A stretch of DNA of 64,000 nucleotides from Vibrio sp. RE88 (GTDB taxonomy: Bacteria; Pseudomonadota; Gammaproteobacteria; Enterobacterales; Vibrionaceae), in assembly GCF_013113835.1 (NCBI RefSeq), contig NZ_VTYQ01000005.1, positions 372,001-436,000 on the forward strand, in the 5' to 3' direction. Below are positions 45,263-55,231 of the stretch, in pieces (the stretch's first letter is position 1; every line of letters begins with the position of its first letter). Under the pieces are notes generated by a model. The model was not told where the DNA came from. It saw only the letters and a program-made list of their open reading frames with translations, and did no database searches. The translations under genes and the position numbers were made by a program.

Positions 45263-46810
45263 ATGTTGAACTCAATTAAAAACAAGCTCTATTTTTTAGC
45301 AGGAGCGACCTTAGTGAGTATTGCAGTGGTGGCGAGTACTGGGGCCATACTGACATGGAATTTAGCCAAACTGGAAAATGGAGAGCTCCTGCTCGATAAG
45401 CTAGAAATCGCGGTTCTAACGATGAGGCATCATGAGAAAGATTACCTTACGACGGAAAACCCGAAGTACTTGAGTCAATTTGGTCAATTGAATGAACAAA
45501 TCGACACAGACTACCTAGTTTTGATAGACGTTCTTGACGAGTTTGGGCTATCTAAAGGAACCCTAGAAGAATTTGATGTGCACAGAAATCAATACGCTAA
45601 AGCTGTACATCGAGTGGCGAACAGCGATCCAAAAACCGCATCTTCCACTACGACAAAGCCATACGAGGTCTCAATAAATCTTCTTCATCAGTTTTCTTCA
45701 GAGCTGGAGCGTGAAATTGTTGCCGAGATGTACGCTGAGCGAGACTTCGCCATGGCCGTAATTATAGCCATTGTGATACTACTTATTCTCTTTATCGCTG
45801 GCCTAATTAAAGCGATAGTTTCACCCGTAAACCAGATAGTGAAGCATATGGATAACATTGCGCAGGGTGACGGTGACTTAACGGTTCGGCTTCATGAACA
45901 GCGTAAAGATGAGTTGGGCCAATTAGCACGCTCGTTCAATGTTTTTGTTAGTAAGATTCAATGCACAATGAATAAAGTCAGTGAGTCTTCGATTGAGCTA
46001 TCTGCGGCTGCTTCTCAGTGTCTCTCTACGGCCAAGAGTACAAACAGCACGGTCATGTCTGTAGATTCTGAGTTAGGCAGTATTGCTGCGGCTATGAACC
46101 AAATGACTAGCTCTGTCGCTGAAGTGGCTCAAACGACAAATGAAGCCATGCTCGTTGCGGATAAAACTAACCAAAGCGCCAAAGAAGGTATTCATACAGT
46201 AGGAGCTGCGATAGATGCGATTGAATCACTAGCGAGTGAGATAAATCTGGCTTCCGCAAAGATCAGTCAATTGGCCAAGAAAAGTGATGGTATTGGCGAA
46301 GTACTCCATGTCATTGAAGAAATTGCTGAACAAACCAATCTACTCGCGCTCAATGCAGCGATTGAAGCGGCGAGGGCAGGTGAGTCGGGTAGAGGCTTTG
46401 CGGTTGTGGCGGATGAAGTACGTAACCTAGCCCAAAGAACGCATAATTCAGTGCAAGATACGCACAAGATGATTGATGCGCTACAGCATGACGTCAAACA
46501 AGCCGTTGTGGCGATAGATTCCAGCCTCGAAAAAAGTGAAGGTAGTGTTGAAAGTGTCGCTCGAATACACACGGCATTAACTGTGATATCCGAATCTGCG
46601 GGCCACATTAATGACATGAACATTGTAATTGCAAACTCGACTCAGGAAGAGAGTGCTGTGTCTGAGGAGATAAACACCAGCTTGTTCGGCATCACTGACA
46701 ATGTTGCTTATGTGAGAACAGCTTCAGATCACGTCATGCAAAGCGGTGAGATGTTGTCTAGTATCGTGAACGATTTAAATACCTTGGTGAGACAGTTTAA
46801 ATTGACGTGA
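45263..46810 (+). CDS. Methyl-accepting chemotaxis protein
   Basis: A 515-residue chemoreceptor. Membrane spans lie at about residues 10-30 and 172-192, with a ~140-residue helical periplasmic sensor between. HAMP follows, then the signalling hairpin ([35 protein letters not shown]). I chose the ATG at 45263, because the GTG at 45221 lies within a TetR palindrome. That palindrome suggests control by the TetR of the efflux locus. A chemoreceptor co-regulated with a pump would sense the same compound, but this is inference. Confidence 0.93.
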   Translation: MLNSIKNKLYFLAGATLVSIAVVASTGAILTWNLAKLENGELLLDKLEIAVLTMRHHEKDYLTTENPKYLSQFGQLNEQIDTDYLVLIDVLDEFGLSKGTLEEFDVHRNQYAKAVHRVANSDPKTASSTTTKPYEVSINLLHQFSSELEREIVAEMYAERDFAMAVIIAIVILLILFIAGLIKAIVSPVNQIVKHMDNIAQGDGDLTVRLHEQRKDELGQLARSFNVFVSKIQCTMNKVSESSIELSAAASQCLSTAKSTNSTVMSVDSELGSIAAAMNQMTSSVAEVAQTTNEAMLVADKTNQSAKEGIHTVGAAIDAIESLASEINLASAKISQLAKKSDGIGEVLHVIEEIAEQTNLLALNAAIEAARAGESGRGFAVVADEVRNLAQRTHNSVQDTHKMIDALQHDVKQAVVAIDSSLEKSEGSVESVARIHTALTVISESAGHINDMNIVIANSTQEESAVSEEINTSLFGITDNVAYVRTASDHVMQSGEMLSSIVNDLNTLVRQFKLT

Positions 46811-46842
46811 ATGAGAATCTCTAAAACAAATCGTGATAAAGA

Positions 46843-47979
46843 TTATGAGATTGGAAACGTCTTCATTTGATTTCGTCCGCTGTTTTTGGCGTGATAGAGC
46901 GCTTTATCCGCATTGGCTATAGAAACATCTGAAAGTTGCTCAAAGTCATACTCACAGATACCGAAGCTTGCAGTAAAGGTTATTACATCGCCTTCATAGG
47001 TTATTTCAGCGTTTCGAGTCTCATCTATGATCCGCTCTGTGACGGATTGGGCAACATCAAGGTTGGAGTTTGGTAAGAAGATAAGAAACTCTTCTCCACC
47101 GTATCTTGAAGAGATATCGTAAATTCTTGTAGAGGATTTAATGATTGATGCAAATTTTTTGATGACTTTATCACCGGCTTCGTGTCCATAAGTGTCGTTG
47201 ACTCTTTTAAAATGATCGATGTCGGCAATAATTACACAGGCTTTGGATTGTTTGCGTTTTAAGTAATTGACTTGTGAAGATATTTGGTCAAATAAAGCTC
47301 GCCTATTCAACATATCGGTCAACTCATCTTTTGTTGCGAGCTTCTCTAGCAAGATATTATTGTCCATTAAATAACTGGCTAGAAGAAAAATAGTAATACC
47401 GAATATGCTGGTTGGAAAAAACATCAGCTGAAAAATGATCATATCACTGGAAAAGTAACTTTGTGGATTCACATTGTCTGCATGATGTAGTTCTATCGCT
47501 GACATAAAGAACCATAAACACATAGTGATGATTAAGCCAAAATCCGCTTTGTTGGGTTTTGGCTTTCGGTTGTAAATCATATAAATGTTTAGACAAGATG
47601 CTGTGAGCATGAGCAAGAAGTTAATTGGATAGTTTATTTCAATCCATATGTGAAGTAAGACCGACGATAATATATACATTGATAATAATAGATATATCAA
47701 ATTCTCTATATTCTTACTTTTGTATCGAATTGATATCCCTATACTAAGAGAAACGATATAAAGGCCAAAAATTATGTCAAGAAGTATCGATTCATAAATA
47801 TATTGAAATTCTGGTATCCGTATAACCCAGAATAGGAGAATAATCGTCATTAGATAAAAAGAAAGGTAGAATGGCTTAGCTTTTCGCTCTCCGACAGGTT
47901 CTTGGATAAATAAAGCGGCACAAAAAGCAAACGTGGTAACAGTAATTGAAGTGTATAATAAAGCAGTTTGTGCGAGCAT
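46843..47979 (-). CDS. Membrane-bound GGDEF diguanylate cyclase
   Basis: A 378-residue protein. The N-terminal ~200 residues contain about seven membrane segments of an unidentified MASE-like sensor. The C-terminal ~165 residues are a GGDEF domain with GGEEF at the active site (SSRYGGEEFLIFL) and the DIDHFKRVNDTYGHEAGD motif, so it should be active. The gene is convergent with the chemoreceptor gene (32 bp) and AT-rich in its sensor part. Confidence 0.92.
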   Translation of the reverse strand: MLAQTALLYTSITVTTFAFCAALFIQEPVGERKAKPFYLSFYLMTIILLFWVIRIPEFQYIYESILLDIIFGLYIVSLSIGISIRYKSKNIENLIYLLLSMYILSSVLLHIWIEINYPINFLLMLTASCLNIYMIYNRKPKPNKADFGLIITMCLWFFMSAIELHHADNVNPQSYFSSDMIIFQLMFFPTSIFGITIFLLASYLMDNNILLEKLATKDELTDMLNRRALFDQISSQVNYLKRKQSKACVIIADIDHFKRVNDTYGHEAGDKVIKKFASIIKSSTRIYDISSRYGGEEFLIFLPNSNLDVAQSVTERIIDETRNAEITYEGDVITFTASFGICEYDFEQLSDVSIANADKALYHAKNSGRNQMKTFPIS

Positions 47980-48125
47980 AAGAGCAATAGCTTTGTAATT
48001 AACTATTCTTAAATATAGCTCAATAAATAAAATTATCTAATTGTCACCATTACAGATAGATAGAACATTAAGTTATTGTTTATCAAAGATAACTTTATTA
48101 ATCTGGCGATTTGATGCTTGTTGAG

Positions 48126-48737
48126 CTATTGATCATTCAAGAGCATAATTGACAGCGCTCCCCAAGACTTTTCAAGCCTCTCACTAAGCTCAAAATCGTC
48201 AAAGGTTACTGACAGTTCAAAAAGGCCTAATAAAAAGCTCATCAAAATATCGACCACTGCATCAACGGGAAGATCTCGAATTTCTCCTTCATTTACTCCT
48301 TCGACGACAAGCCCCGTTACCATTGCTCGATTTTTTTCCATCATTTTCCCGTATTGGCCTCTGGAAAAATCGAGGTACATGAATTCGTTCCATACCCTCA
48401 GCAGATGCTCATTGTCTTTTAAGTAAATGCCGATCTTTTCCATAGTGAGCTTTATTTTTGACAGCGGAGAAAGTTCAAATTGAGCCGATTCCAGCATGAT
48501 TTTGTCTATGTCTTCTTCAAAGTGATCCAATATCGCCAATAGGAGCTCTTCTTTACTGGCAAACGCTCGATAGACACTTCCCTTGGAGAGTCCTGCCTTT
48601 TTGGCGACTTGATCAATAGAAGTGGCGTAATAGCCGGCATGCCCAAAACACAGAGCCGCTGCATCGGTAATTTCTCTCTTTCTAACTGAGGGAGACTTAT
48701 GGCTGCTTCCTTTAATAGGTCTGCTCTTCGCTGTCAT
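48126..48737 (-). CDS. TetR family regulator of the efflux locus
   Basis: A 203-residue TetR protein. The HTH is clear (REITDAAALCFGHAGYYATSIDQVAKKAGLSKGSVYRAFASKEELL). I chose the ATG at 48737 over the TTG at 48755. It is divergent from the beta-barrel/RND operon, and two palindromes sit between. The likely role is repression of the pump, of itself and probably of the chemoreceptor at 45263. Confidence 0.92.
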   Translation of the reverse strand: MTAKSRPIKGSSHKSPSVRKREITDAAALCFGHAGYYATSIDQVAKKAGLSKGSVYRAFASKEELLLAILDHFEEDIDKIMLESAQFELSPLSKIKLTMEKIGIYLKDNEHLLRVWNEFMYLDFSRGQYGKMMEKNRAMVTGLVVEGVNEGEIRDLPVDAVVDILMSFLLGLFELSVTFDDFELSERLEKSWGALSIMLLNDQ

Positions 48738-48973
48738 TTTATGCTCATAAACCAAATAATTAATGCCTAGTTTACTCTGTGTTACCTAACCGAAAAAGTG
48801 GAAGTTTGGATCAAACATCGACTTTCCGAGATACAACCTGAATGCGGCGACCGTTGATGCTCTTTTGCTCACAGGTTTTGAAGCTTCTGCGCACTACACC
48901 ATTTGCTTTTCTTATCAACTTTGTTGCCAGTATTTCTCACTTCTATGCAAGAAAGAACGCATAAAATTTGTAA

Positions 48974-49001
48974 ACAATAGTGACTGAGTGGTCACTATTG
49001 T
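48974..49001. promoter_or_regulatory. TetR operator O1 (long palindrome)
   Basis: ACAATAGTGAC and GTCACTATTGT flank TGAGTG: 11-base perfect arms around a 6-base centre. Same core as 45212-45229. Confidence 0.75.
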
Positions 49002-49013
49002 GCTATGTTTCAC

Positions 49014-49037
49014 AAAAGTGACTGGTTGGTCACTTTT
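49014..49037. promoter_or_regulatory. TetR operator O2
   Basis: AAAAGTGAC and GTCACTTTT flank TGGTTG. About 38 bases centre to centre from O1. Confidence 0.7.
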
Positions 49038-49233
49038 TGTTTGGCTGAGTAAGTGTTCTCGTTTGAACCTGAAATCTAGGACCAATCGCGATCTTTTATA
49101 AGGAGTGTGTTGGATTAACAGTGAAAGGTAGGCCTGCTACCAAGAAATGATGAGCTTGTAATTGAAACTGACTTTTTACTTCAGCAGAAAGTGAGTTCGT
49201 ATTTTTCTACTTAATTAGATAGAGGTGGTTATA

Positions 49234-49773
49234 TTGAAATTATTTAAATTGAAAAATGTACGAATTTTTTTATTATTTTCTATATTAAGCTCTGGAGCCC
49301 AGGCTTCTAATTTTAATTACAATTATACCGCACTAAGGTTATCTGCAAGCCCATCATCGCAAAGTTTAGAAGCGTCCTTTCAATACACACAAAATATGCA
49401 TTTCATAGGATTAGTTGAAAGCAAGTTCGATGGTGATTGGGATCTGGCTGGTGGTATTGGTTTCAACGGGCCAGCCAACCAGCTATCGGATGTTTATGGT
49501 CGATTATTTCTTCACAATGTTGAGGAGAAGGGACAAGACAATCTGAAAGAAAAGTATCTTCCTGAATTTGCAGTTGGTAGTCGAATCTGGGTCTTTAGAG
49601 GTGTAGAAGCCTATGGAGACATAGGGATATTAGCAGACGGAAGCCATAGTCATAGCCTATATAACTTCGGATTTCGCGTTCATTCTAATTCATTGTTTAG
49701 TTTCGGGTCTGGCCTGAGAAATAATGGCCATTATGGCCAACAAATATTTATGAGAGTTGATTTGAATTATTAG
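49234..49773 (+). CDS. Small outer-membrane beta-barrel protein, first gene of the efflux operon
   Basis: A 179-residue secreted protein: a signal peptide of about 24 residues ends in GAQA-SN. The rest alternates hydrophobic and polar residues (NYTALRLSAS, SLEASFQYTQ, FGFRVHSNSLFSFGSGLR), and it ends MRVDLNY, like an eight-strand barrel. It resembles YfaZ-type proteins only in general style. Start TTG at 49234, with GAGGTGG upstream. It is followed after 87 bp by the RND adaptor genes. Function unknown. Confidence 0.65.
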   Translation: MKLFKLKNVRIFLLFSILSSGAQASNFNYNYTALRLSASPSSQSLEASFQYTQNMHFIGLVESKFDGDWDLAGGIGFNGPANQLSDVYGRLFLHNVEEKGQDNLKEKYLPEFAVGSRIWVFRGVEAYGDIGILADGSHSHSLYNFGFRVHSNSLFSFGSGLRNNGHYGQQIFMRVDLNY

Positions 49774-49860
49774 TTTTGACTTCTTATTTCAAACTACTTT
49801 TGTGCATAAATGATTCTTTTACCTGCGCAATACTCGTTCAAAATATAAGTGGATATTGAT

Positions 49861-50892
49861 GTGATTAAAAAAATTGCTTTCCTAGCCTTGTTGCTGGGGC
49901 TGTCCGGCTGCGGACAGGATAAGCCTATGGAAATATCGGTTGAATCTAGGCCGGTAAAAATGTTTAAGGTTGCATTAGGTGGCGCTCAATTTGAGCGAAG
50001 CTTTCCTGCAATTACAGAAGCAGGCGACAGTGCGGAGCTTTCTTTTCGTGTTTCTGGGCAAATTCGTTCGATTGACGTCGCGGAGGGTCAGATTGTTCGA
50101 CAAAGTCAGGTACTTGCAGAGCTTGATTCGGCTGAATATAAGTTACTTGCTAAACAAGCAAACGCTGAATTTAACCTGACTCGTGTACATTTAGAGCGAA
50201 GTCAGAAATTGTATAAAGACCAAGTGGTGTCCGAACAAGATCTTGACCAAGCGATGGCACAGTATAAGGCTGCGAAGGCCCAGCTTCAGCACGCTAAAGA
50301 AAATGTGAGATACACCTCTATCGTAGCGCCATTTGATGGTGCTATTTCTCTCATTTCAGCGGATGAACATGAGTTTGTGCTTGAAAGCCAGACTGTGATG
50401 AGAATTCAATCCAATCGACTGCTAAAAGTGATGTTCCAGCTTCCGGCCCATCTTTTTAATCGATTCGTCTTCGAAACTGATATGACGGCATCCATGGTGT
50501 TCGACGCATATCCAAATCAACAGTACCGTCTTGACCTCCAAGAAGTTGATACTGAAGCCGACCCTGCTACTGGCAGTTTCAAAGTGACGATGAGTATGAA
50601 TTACCCCACTGATTCAGGCGTTCTTCCTGGGATGGCTGGCATGGTTAATGTCATGGCGGGCGGAATGTCCGACGTCTTTATTCCTCAATCTGCCCTATTT
50701 GAAGAAGGTGGCGAAACTTATGTGTGGCGTGTGAAACATCAGGGGGACGTTGAAAAAATACTGGTGACTCTCAACTCAGAAGGAAAGGTCATCGCGGGAC
50801 TAGAAGATGGCGACCAAATTGTTAGCTCAGGTGTTAAGGAAATCAACGCTGAAACTAAAGTTCGCCCTTGGGTTAAGGAGCGAGGGTTATGA
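49861..50892 (+). CDS. RND efflux periplasmic adaptor 1 (VexI-like)
   Basis: A 343-residue membrane-fusion lipoprotein. The signal ends in LSGC. The lipoyl/barrel-sandwich halves are FRVSGQIRSIDVAEGQIVRQSQVLAELDS and VAPFDGAISLI; the coiled hairpin lies between (LVSEQDLDQAMAQYKAAKAQL region). I chose GTG 49861 over GTG 49849. It links the RND pump to an outer-membrane channel. Its stop overlaps the second adaptor's ATG by 4 bp. Two adaptors in a row followed by the pump recall vexIJK of V. cholerae. Confidence 0.9.
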   Translation: MIKKIAFLALLLGLSGCGQDKPMEISVESRPVKMFKVALGGAQFERSFPAITEAGDSAELSFRVSGQIRSIDVAEGQIVRQSQVLAELDSAEYKLLAKQANAEFNLTRVHLERSQKLYKDQVVSEQDLDQAMAQYKAAKAQLQHAKENVRYTSIVAPFDGAISLISADEHEFVLESQTVMRIQSNRLLKVMFQLPAHLFNRFVFETDMTASMVFDAYPNQQYRLDLQEVDTEADPATGSFKVTMSMNYPTDSGVLPGMAGMVNVMAGGMSDVFIPQSALFEEGGETYVWRVKHQGDVEKILVTLNSEGKVIAGLEDGDQIVSSGVKEINAETKVRPWVKERGL

Positions 50893-51986
50893 TTAAAGTG
50901 ATTGCGAAAATGCACCAGTTATCAGCGGCGCTGAGTGCAATATTGATAACTGGTGGTTGCAGTGAACCTGTTATTGAACTCGAGAAAAGCCGACCAAACG
51001 TTTCGGTAGTGCTGCCTATCTCCGAGCCCGTCAGTGACGGTATTTATTTTCCAGCTGTTGCCAAAGCAGCAGAGCATGCGAAGCTTAGTTTTCGCCTGGC
51101 GGGAAAAATAATTCATATAAATGTTCAAGAAGGCGAACAGGTCAAAGCGGGTGATGTCATTGCGGAAATAGATCCAACTGACTACGAACTAGAAGTGGAC
51201 AATATTGAAGCAAAGTACTCGGTACTCAATAGCCAATATCAACGTTCTATGCCTTTGGTTAAAAGAGGCATGCTTGCCAAATCTCAATTTGATGAAATTG
51301 CGGCCAACCGTGAGATTGTCTTAGCACAGCTTGAGCTCGCCAGATTACATCTGTCCTATACCAAACTCGTTGCCCCTATTGATGGCGTCATCTCCCGTGT
51401 TAACGCCGAAACACACGAGAGTGTTCAAGTCGGTCAACAGGTTTTCAATATCCATAGTCCTAAAAGTGTCGAGATTGTCATCCAACTGCCAGACATGCTT
51501 TATGTTAAGCAGCCAACGGGAGAGAGCCTAGAGAATATTAGCGCAACCGTTCGAGTACAAAGTGGGAATCAATACGACGCTACTTTAAAAGAGTTTACGA
51601 CTGAACCTGATCCTAAGACTGGTACGTTTAACGTGACCCTTACTATGCCAATGCCCGCGTCTGAATACATTCTTGATGGCATGGCCGTCGAAGTGACTTC
51701 TAAGGAAACAGATGTTGGTTTGGATTTCGACTCAGGTGTGAGTGTGCCTATCGAAGCCATCTTTAACGCTGATGGTGATGCGCTGACAAGCGAAAACAAA
51801 TTTGTCTGGGTTGTTGATGAAACCCAGATAGCGACCAAAAGAAGAGTGGTAGTCGGGAAAATAGGCATGGATAGCGTGCAAGTGCTTGAAGGCCTGGCTG
51901 TAGATGAAAAAGTGGTAGTTGCAGGAAAAGGGAAATTAGTTGAAGGAGTTCATGTGAACATTATTTCCGGAGGGGCAGGTCAATGA
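50889..51986 (+). CDS. RND efflux periplasmic adaptor 2 (VexJ-like)
   Basis: A 365-residue membrane-fusion protein with lipobox GGC (ITGGC). The barrel-sandwich halves are FRLAGKIIHINVQEGEQVKAGDVIAEIDP and VAPIDGVISRVNAETHESV. It overlaps the pump gene by 4 bp (ATGA). Having a second, diverged adaptor suggests both are needed in one pump, as reported for VexIJK. Confidence 0.9.
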   Translation: MIKVIAKMHQLSAALSAILITGGCSEPVIELEKSRPNVSVVLPISEPVSDGIYFPAVAKAAEHAKLSFRLAGKIIHINVQEGEQVKAGDVIAEIDPTDYELEVDNIEAKYSVLNSQYQRSMPLVKRGMLAKSQFDEIAANREIVLAQLELARLHLSYTKLVAPIDGVISRVNAETHESVQVGQQVFNIHSPKSVEIVIQLPDMLYVKQPTGESLENISATVRVQSGNQYDATLKEFTTEPDPKTGTFNVTLTMPMPASEYILDGMAVEVTSKETDVGLDFDSGVSVPIEAIFNADGDALTSENKFVWVVDETQIATKRRVVVGKIGMDSVQVLEGLAVDEKVVVAGKGKLVEGVHVNIISGGAGQ

Positions 51987-54900
51987 GTCAGGAGATCAAA
52001 CTAAACCAAAACAATGAAGAGGTTGGAGGTATTGCAGCGTACTTCATCCGAAATCGTGTAATTAGTTGGATGATTTCATTGATTTTCCTTATTGGTGGAA
52101 TATCGGCATTTTTCGGTTTAGGTCGTTTAGAAGACCCTGCATTTACGATTAAAGAAGCAATGGTTGTCACCGCATACCCGGGTGCGACTCCGCAGCAAGT
52201 TGAAGAAGAGGTGACGTATCCTCTCGAAAAGGCCATTCAACAATTAACTTATGTTGACAAGATCAATTCTGTGTCGAGTCGTGGGTTGTCACAAATCACA
52301 GTGACAATGAAGAACAACTATGGACCCGATGATCTTCCGCAAATCTGGGATGAATTGCGCCGAAAAGTGAACGACTTAAATAATCAGTTTCCACCTGGAG
52401 TCTATCCTCCACAGGTGTTTGATGATTTTGGCGATGTATATGGGATTTTGCTGGCGGTTACTGGGGATGGTTACTCGTACAGAGAGTTACTTGATTATGT
52501 GGATTACTTGCGCCGTGAACTTGAGTTGGTCAACGGTGTCAGCAAAGTTTCCGTAAGTGGTCAGCAGCAAGAGCAAGTATTCATCGAGATATCGATGAAA
52601 CGCTTAAGTAGCCTTGGGTTATCACCTGATACCGTTTTTAATTTGCTATCGACACAAAACGTTGTTTCTGATTCAGGTGCGGTACGAATTGGTAACGAAT
52701 ACATCCGAATTCATCCCACAGGTGAGTTTTCGGATGTGGATCAGCTCGGAAACTTAATCATCACAGAAAACGGTGCTCAAGGCTTGATTTACTTGCGTGA
52801 TGTCGCCGAAATCAAGCGTGATTACGTTGAAGTACCTGAGAACATCATCAATTTCAATGGCCACCTAGCGTTGAATGTTGGCGTTTCATTTGCCAAAGGC
52901 GTTAATGTTGTTGAAGTTGGTGAAGCGTTTGATCGTCGCATGGCTGAACTGCAGTTTCATCAGCCTATTGGAATGAAGGTAGCGGAGATCTACAGTCAGC
53001 CGAAAGAAGTTGATAAATCAGTCAGCGGATTTGTAGTCAGCCTTGGTCAGTCTGTGGCAATCGTAATAATTGTACTGCTGTTTTTCATGGGCTTGCGATC
53101 TGGCTTACTAATAGGGTTGATTCTGCTTTTAACGGTGTTGGGCACTTTCATCTTTATGCAATATCTGGCGATTGACCTGCAGCGTATTTCGTTAGGTGCG
53201 TTAGTTATCGCTTTGGGTATGTTAGTCGACAATGCGATCGTTGTTGTTGAAGGGATATTAATCGGCACCCAAAAAGGCCGAACTCGACTACAAGCAGCGA
53301 CAGACATCGTCACACAGACAAAGTGGCCGCTGCTTGGAGCAACGGTTATAGGCGTGACTGCATTTGCGCCTATCGGGTTGTCTGATGATGCAACGGGTGA
53401 ATACTGTGGCACTTTGTTTGCGGTGTTGCTCATTTCACTCATGCTGAGTTGGTTCACGGCGATTTCACTGACCCCATTCTTTGCTGACATTTTCTTTAAA
53501 GGACAGAAAAATACCTCAGAAGAGGGAGACGGTAAGGATCCTTACAACGGGATTATTTTCGTTGTATACAAAAACTTTCTCGCGTTAACAATGAAACATG
53601 CTTGGTCGACGGTCGCAGTGTTGCTTATTGGTTTAGTTGCGAGTTTGTATGGCTTTACTCAAGTGAAGCAGGCTTTCTTCCCTTCTTCTACCACTCCTAT
53701 GTTCCAAACGGACATATGGATGCCAGAAGGAACCGATATTCGAGCAACCAATGCAACGATTAAAGCATTAGAAAACTGGCTAAGTGAACAGCAAAGTGTA
53801 GAGCATATTACATCGACTACAGGGATGGGGTTACAGCGTTTCATGCTGACCTATTCACCTGAGAAAAGCTATACCGCTTATGGTGAAATTACAACTAGGA
53901 CGACCAGCTATGAAGCGTTACATAGTCTAATGGCTAAGTTCCGCGCGCATATTGAGGCGCACTTTCCGCAGGTGAACTACAAGCTAAAACAAATAGAGCT
54001 TGGTCCTGGTGGTGGAGCGAAAATTGAAGCTCGAATCATAGGCTCAGATCCAACCGTACTTCGCTCAATTGCTGCTCAGGTGATGGCAGTCATGCACGCT
54101 GACTCTGAGGCAACAAACATTCGGCATGACTGGAGAGAGCGCACCAAAGTCATTGAACCGCAGTTTAATGAAGGTCAGGCGCGCCGTTTTGGTGTGACCA
54201 AGGCTGATGTAGATGACTTCTTAGCTATGTCATTCTCGGGGAAAGCGGTGGGCGTTTATCGAGACGGAACGACGCTTATGCCAATTGTCGCGCGACTACC
54301 TGAAGAGGAGCGCGTGGACATTCGTAGCATCGAAGGGATGAAAATATGGAGCCCAGCAAAGAGTGAGTACATCCCTCTACAACAGATTACCTTAGGGTAT
54401 GACATTGTCTGGGAAGACCCAATCATCATGCGAAAAAACAGAAAGCGGATGCTAACCGTCATGGCCGATCCCGACATATTGGGTGAAGAAACTGCCGCGA
54501 CGTTACAAGCTCGGCTGATGCCAGAGATTGAAGCGATAAAGCTTCCACCTGGCTACGCTCTAGAGTGGGGAGGTGAATATGAATCTTCTGCTGATGCTCA
54601 AGAGTCGCTATTTACCACAATGCCACTGGGCTACCTGTTTATGTTCTGTGTCACTGTGTTCCTGTTTAATTCAGTAAAAGAACCTTTGATTGTTTGGCTA
54701 ACTGTTCCATTAGCTGTAATAGGGGTAACGGCAGGGTTACTGGTTTTGAACACTCCATTTGGTTTTATGGCTCTACTAGGCTTCCTGAGCTTATCCGGAA
54801 TGTTGCTAAAGAATGGCATCGTCTTGCTCGATCAAATAGAGATAGAAATGAACTCAGGTAAAGAACCTTATACTGCCATCATGGATGCTGCGATAAGCCG

Positions 54901-55084
54901 TGTACGACCTGTTTGTATGGCAGCCATTACGACGATATTAGGGATGATCCCATTGCTTCCGGATATCTTCTTCAAGCCTATGGCAGTGACCATTATGTTC
55001 GGACTTGGGTTTGCCACGATACTGACACTGATCGTTGTACCTGTTCTTCATCGTCTATTCCATAACGTTAAGGTACCTAGCTAA
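51983..55084 (+). CDS. RND multidrug efflux transporter (VexK-like)
   Basis: A 1033-residue inner-membrane proton antiporter of the AcrB/HAE1-like or CusA-distant group, with twelve helices and two large periplasmic loops. Typical blocks are YPGATPQQVEEEVTYPLE, IVIALGMLVDNAIVVVEGI and LSGMLLKNGIVLLDQIE. No outer-membrane factor gene follows, so it probably uses TolC. Co-transcribed with two adaptors; controlled by the divergent TetR. Confidence 0.95.
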   Translation: MSQEIKLNQNNEEVGGIAAYFIRNRVISWMISLIFLIGGISAFFGLGRLEDPAFTIKEAMVVTAYPGATPQQVEEEVTYPLEKAIQQLTYVDKINSVSSRGLSQITVTMKNNYGPDDLPQIWDELRRKVNDLNNQFPPGVYPPQVFDDFGDVYGILLAVTGDGYSYRELLDYVDYLRRELELVNGVSKVSVSGQQQEQVFIEISMKRLSSLGLSPDTVFNLLSTQNVVSDSGAVRIGNEYIRIHPTGEFSDVDQLGNLIITENGAQGLIYLRDVAEIKRDYVEVPENIINFNGHLALNVGVSFAKGVNVVEVGEAFDRRMAELQFHQPIGMKVAEIYSQPKEVDKSVSGFVVSLGQSVAIVIIVLLFFMGLRSGLLIGLILLLTVLGTFIFMQYLAIDLQRISLGALVIALGMLVDNAIVVVEGILIGTQKGRTRLQAATDIVTQTKWPLLGATVIGVTAFAPIGLSDDATGEYCGTLFAVLLISLMLSWFTAISLTPFFADIFFKGQKNTSEEGDGKDPYNGIIFVVYKNFLALTMKHAWSTVAVLLIGLVASLYGFTQVKQAFFPSSTTPMFQTDIWMPEGTDIRATNATIKALENWLSEQQSVEHITSTTGMGLQRFMLTYSPEKSYTAYGEITTRTTSYEALHSLMAKFRAHIEAHFPQVNYKLKQIELGPGGGAKIEARIIGSDPTVLRSIAAQVMAVMHADSEATNIRHDWRERTKVIEPQFNEGQARRFGVTKADVDDFLAMSFSGKAVGVYRDGTTLMPIVARLPEEERVDIRSIEGMKIWSPAKSEYIPLQQITLGYDIVWEDPIIMRKNRKRMLTVMADPDILGEETAATLQARLMPEIEAIKLPPGYALEWGGEYESSADAQESLFTTMPLGYLFMFCVTVFLFNSVKEPLIVWLTVPLAVIGVTAGLLVLNTPFGFMALLGFLSLSGMLLKNGIVLLDQIEIEMNSGKEPYTAIMDAAISRVRPVCMAAITTILGMIPLLPDIFFKPMAVTIMFGLGFATILTLIVVPVLHRLFHNVKVPS

Positions 55085-55231
55085 AGTTGAACGTATCGCG
55101 TACCACTTTGAGAAACAGGTGGTGCGCATTTTTGAGTGACGAACAGTTTGTTTCTAAGCTTGTTAGATGAATGACGTTTCTCATTCAAGCTAGAATCTGA
55201 TGAAAGACACTGAACCAATACGAGGTGTGAA

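Larger units (their letters stand above)
48738..49233. other. Divergent regulatory region of the efflux locus
   Basis: 496 bases without a gene. Two TetR-type palindromes lie at 48974-49001 and 49014-49037. GAGGTGG at 49222-49228 is the ribosome site for a TTG start at 49234. Confidence 0.6.
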
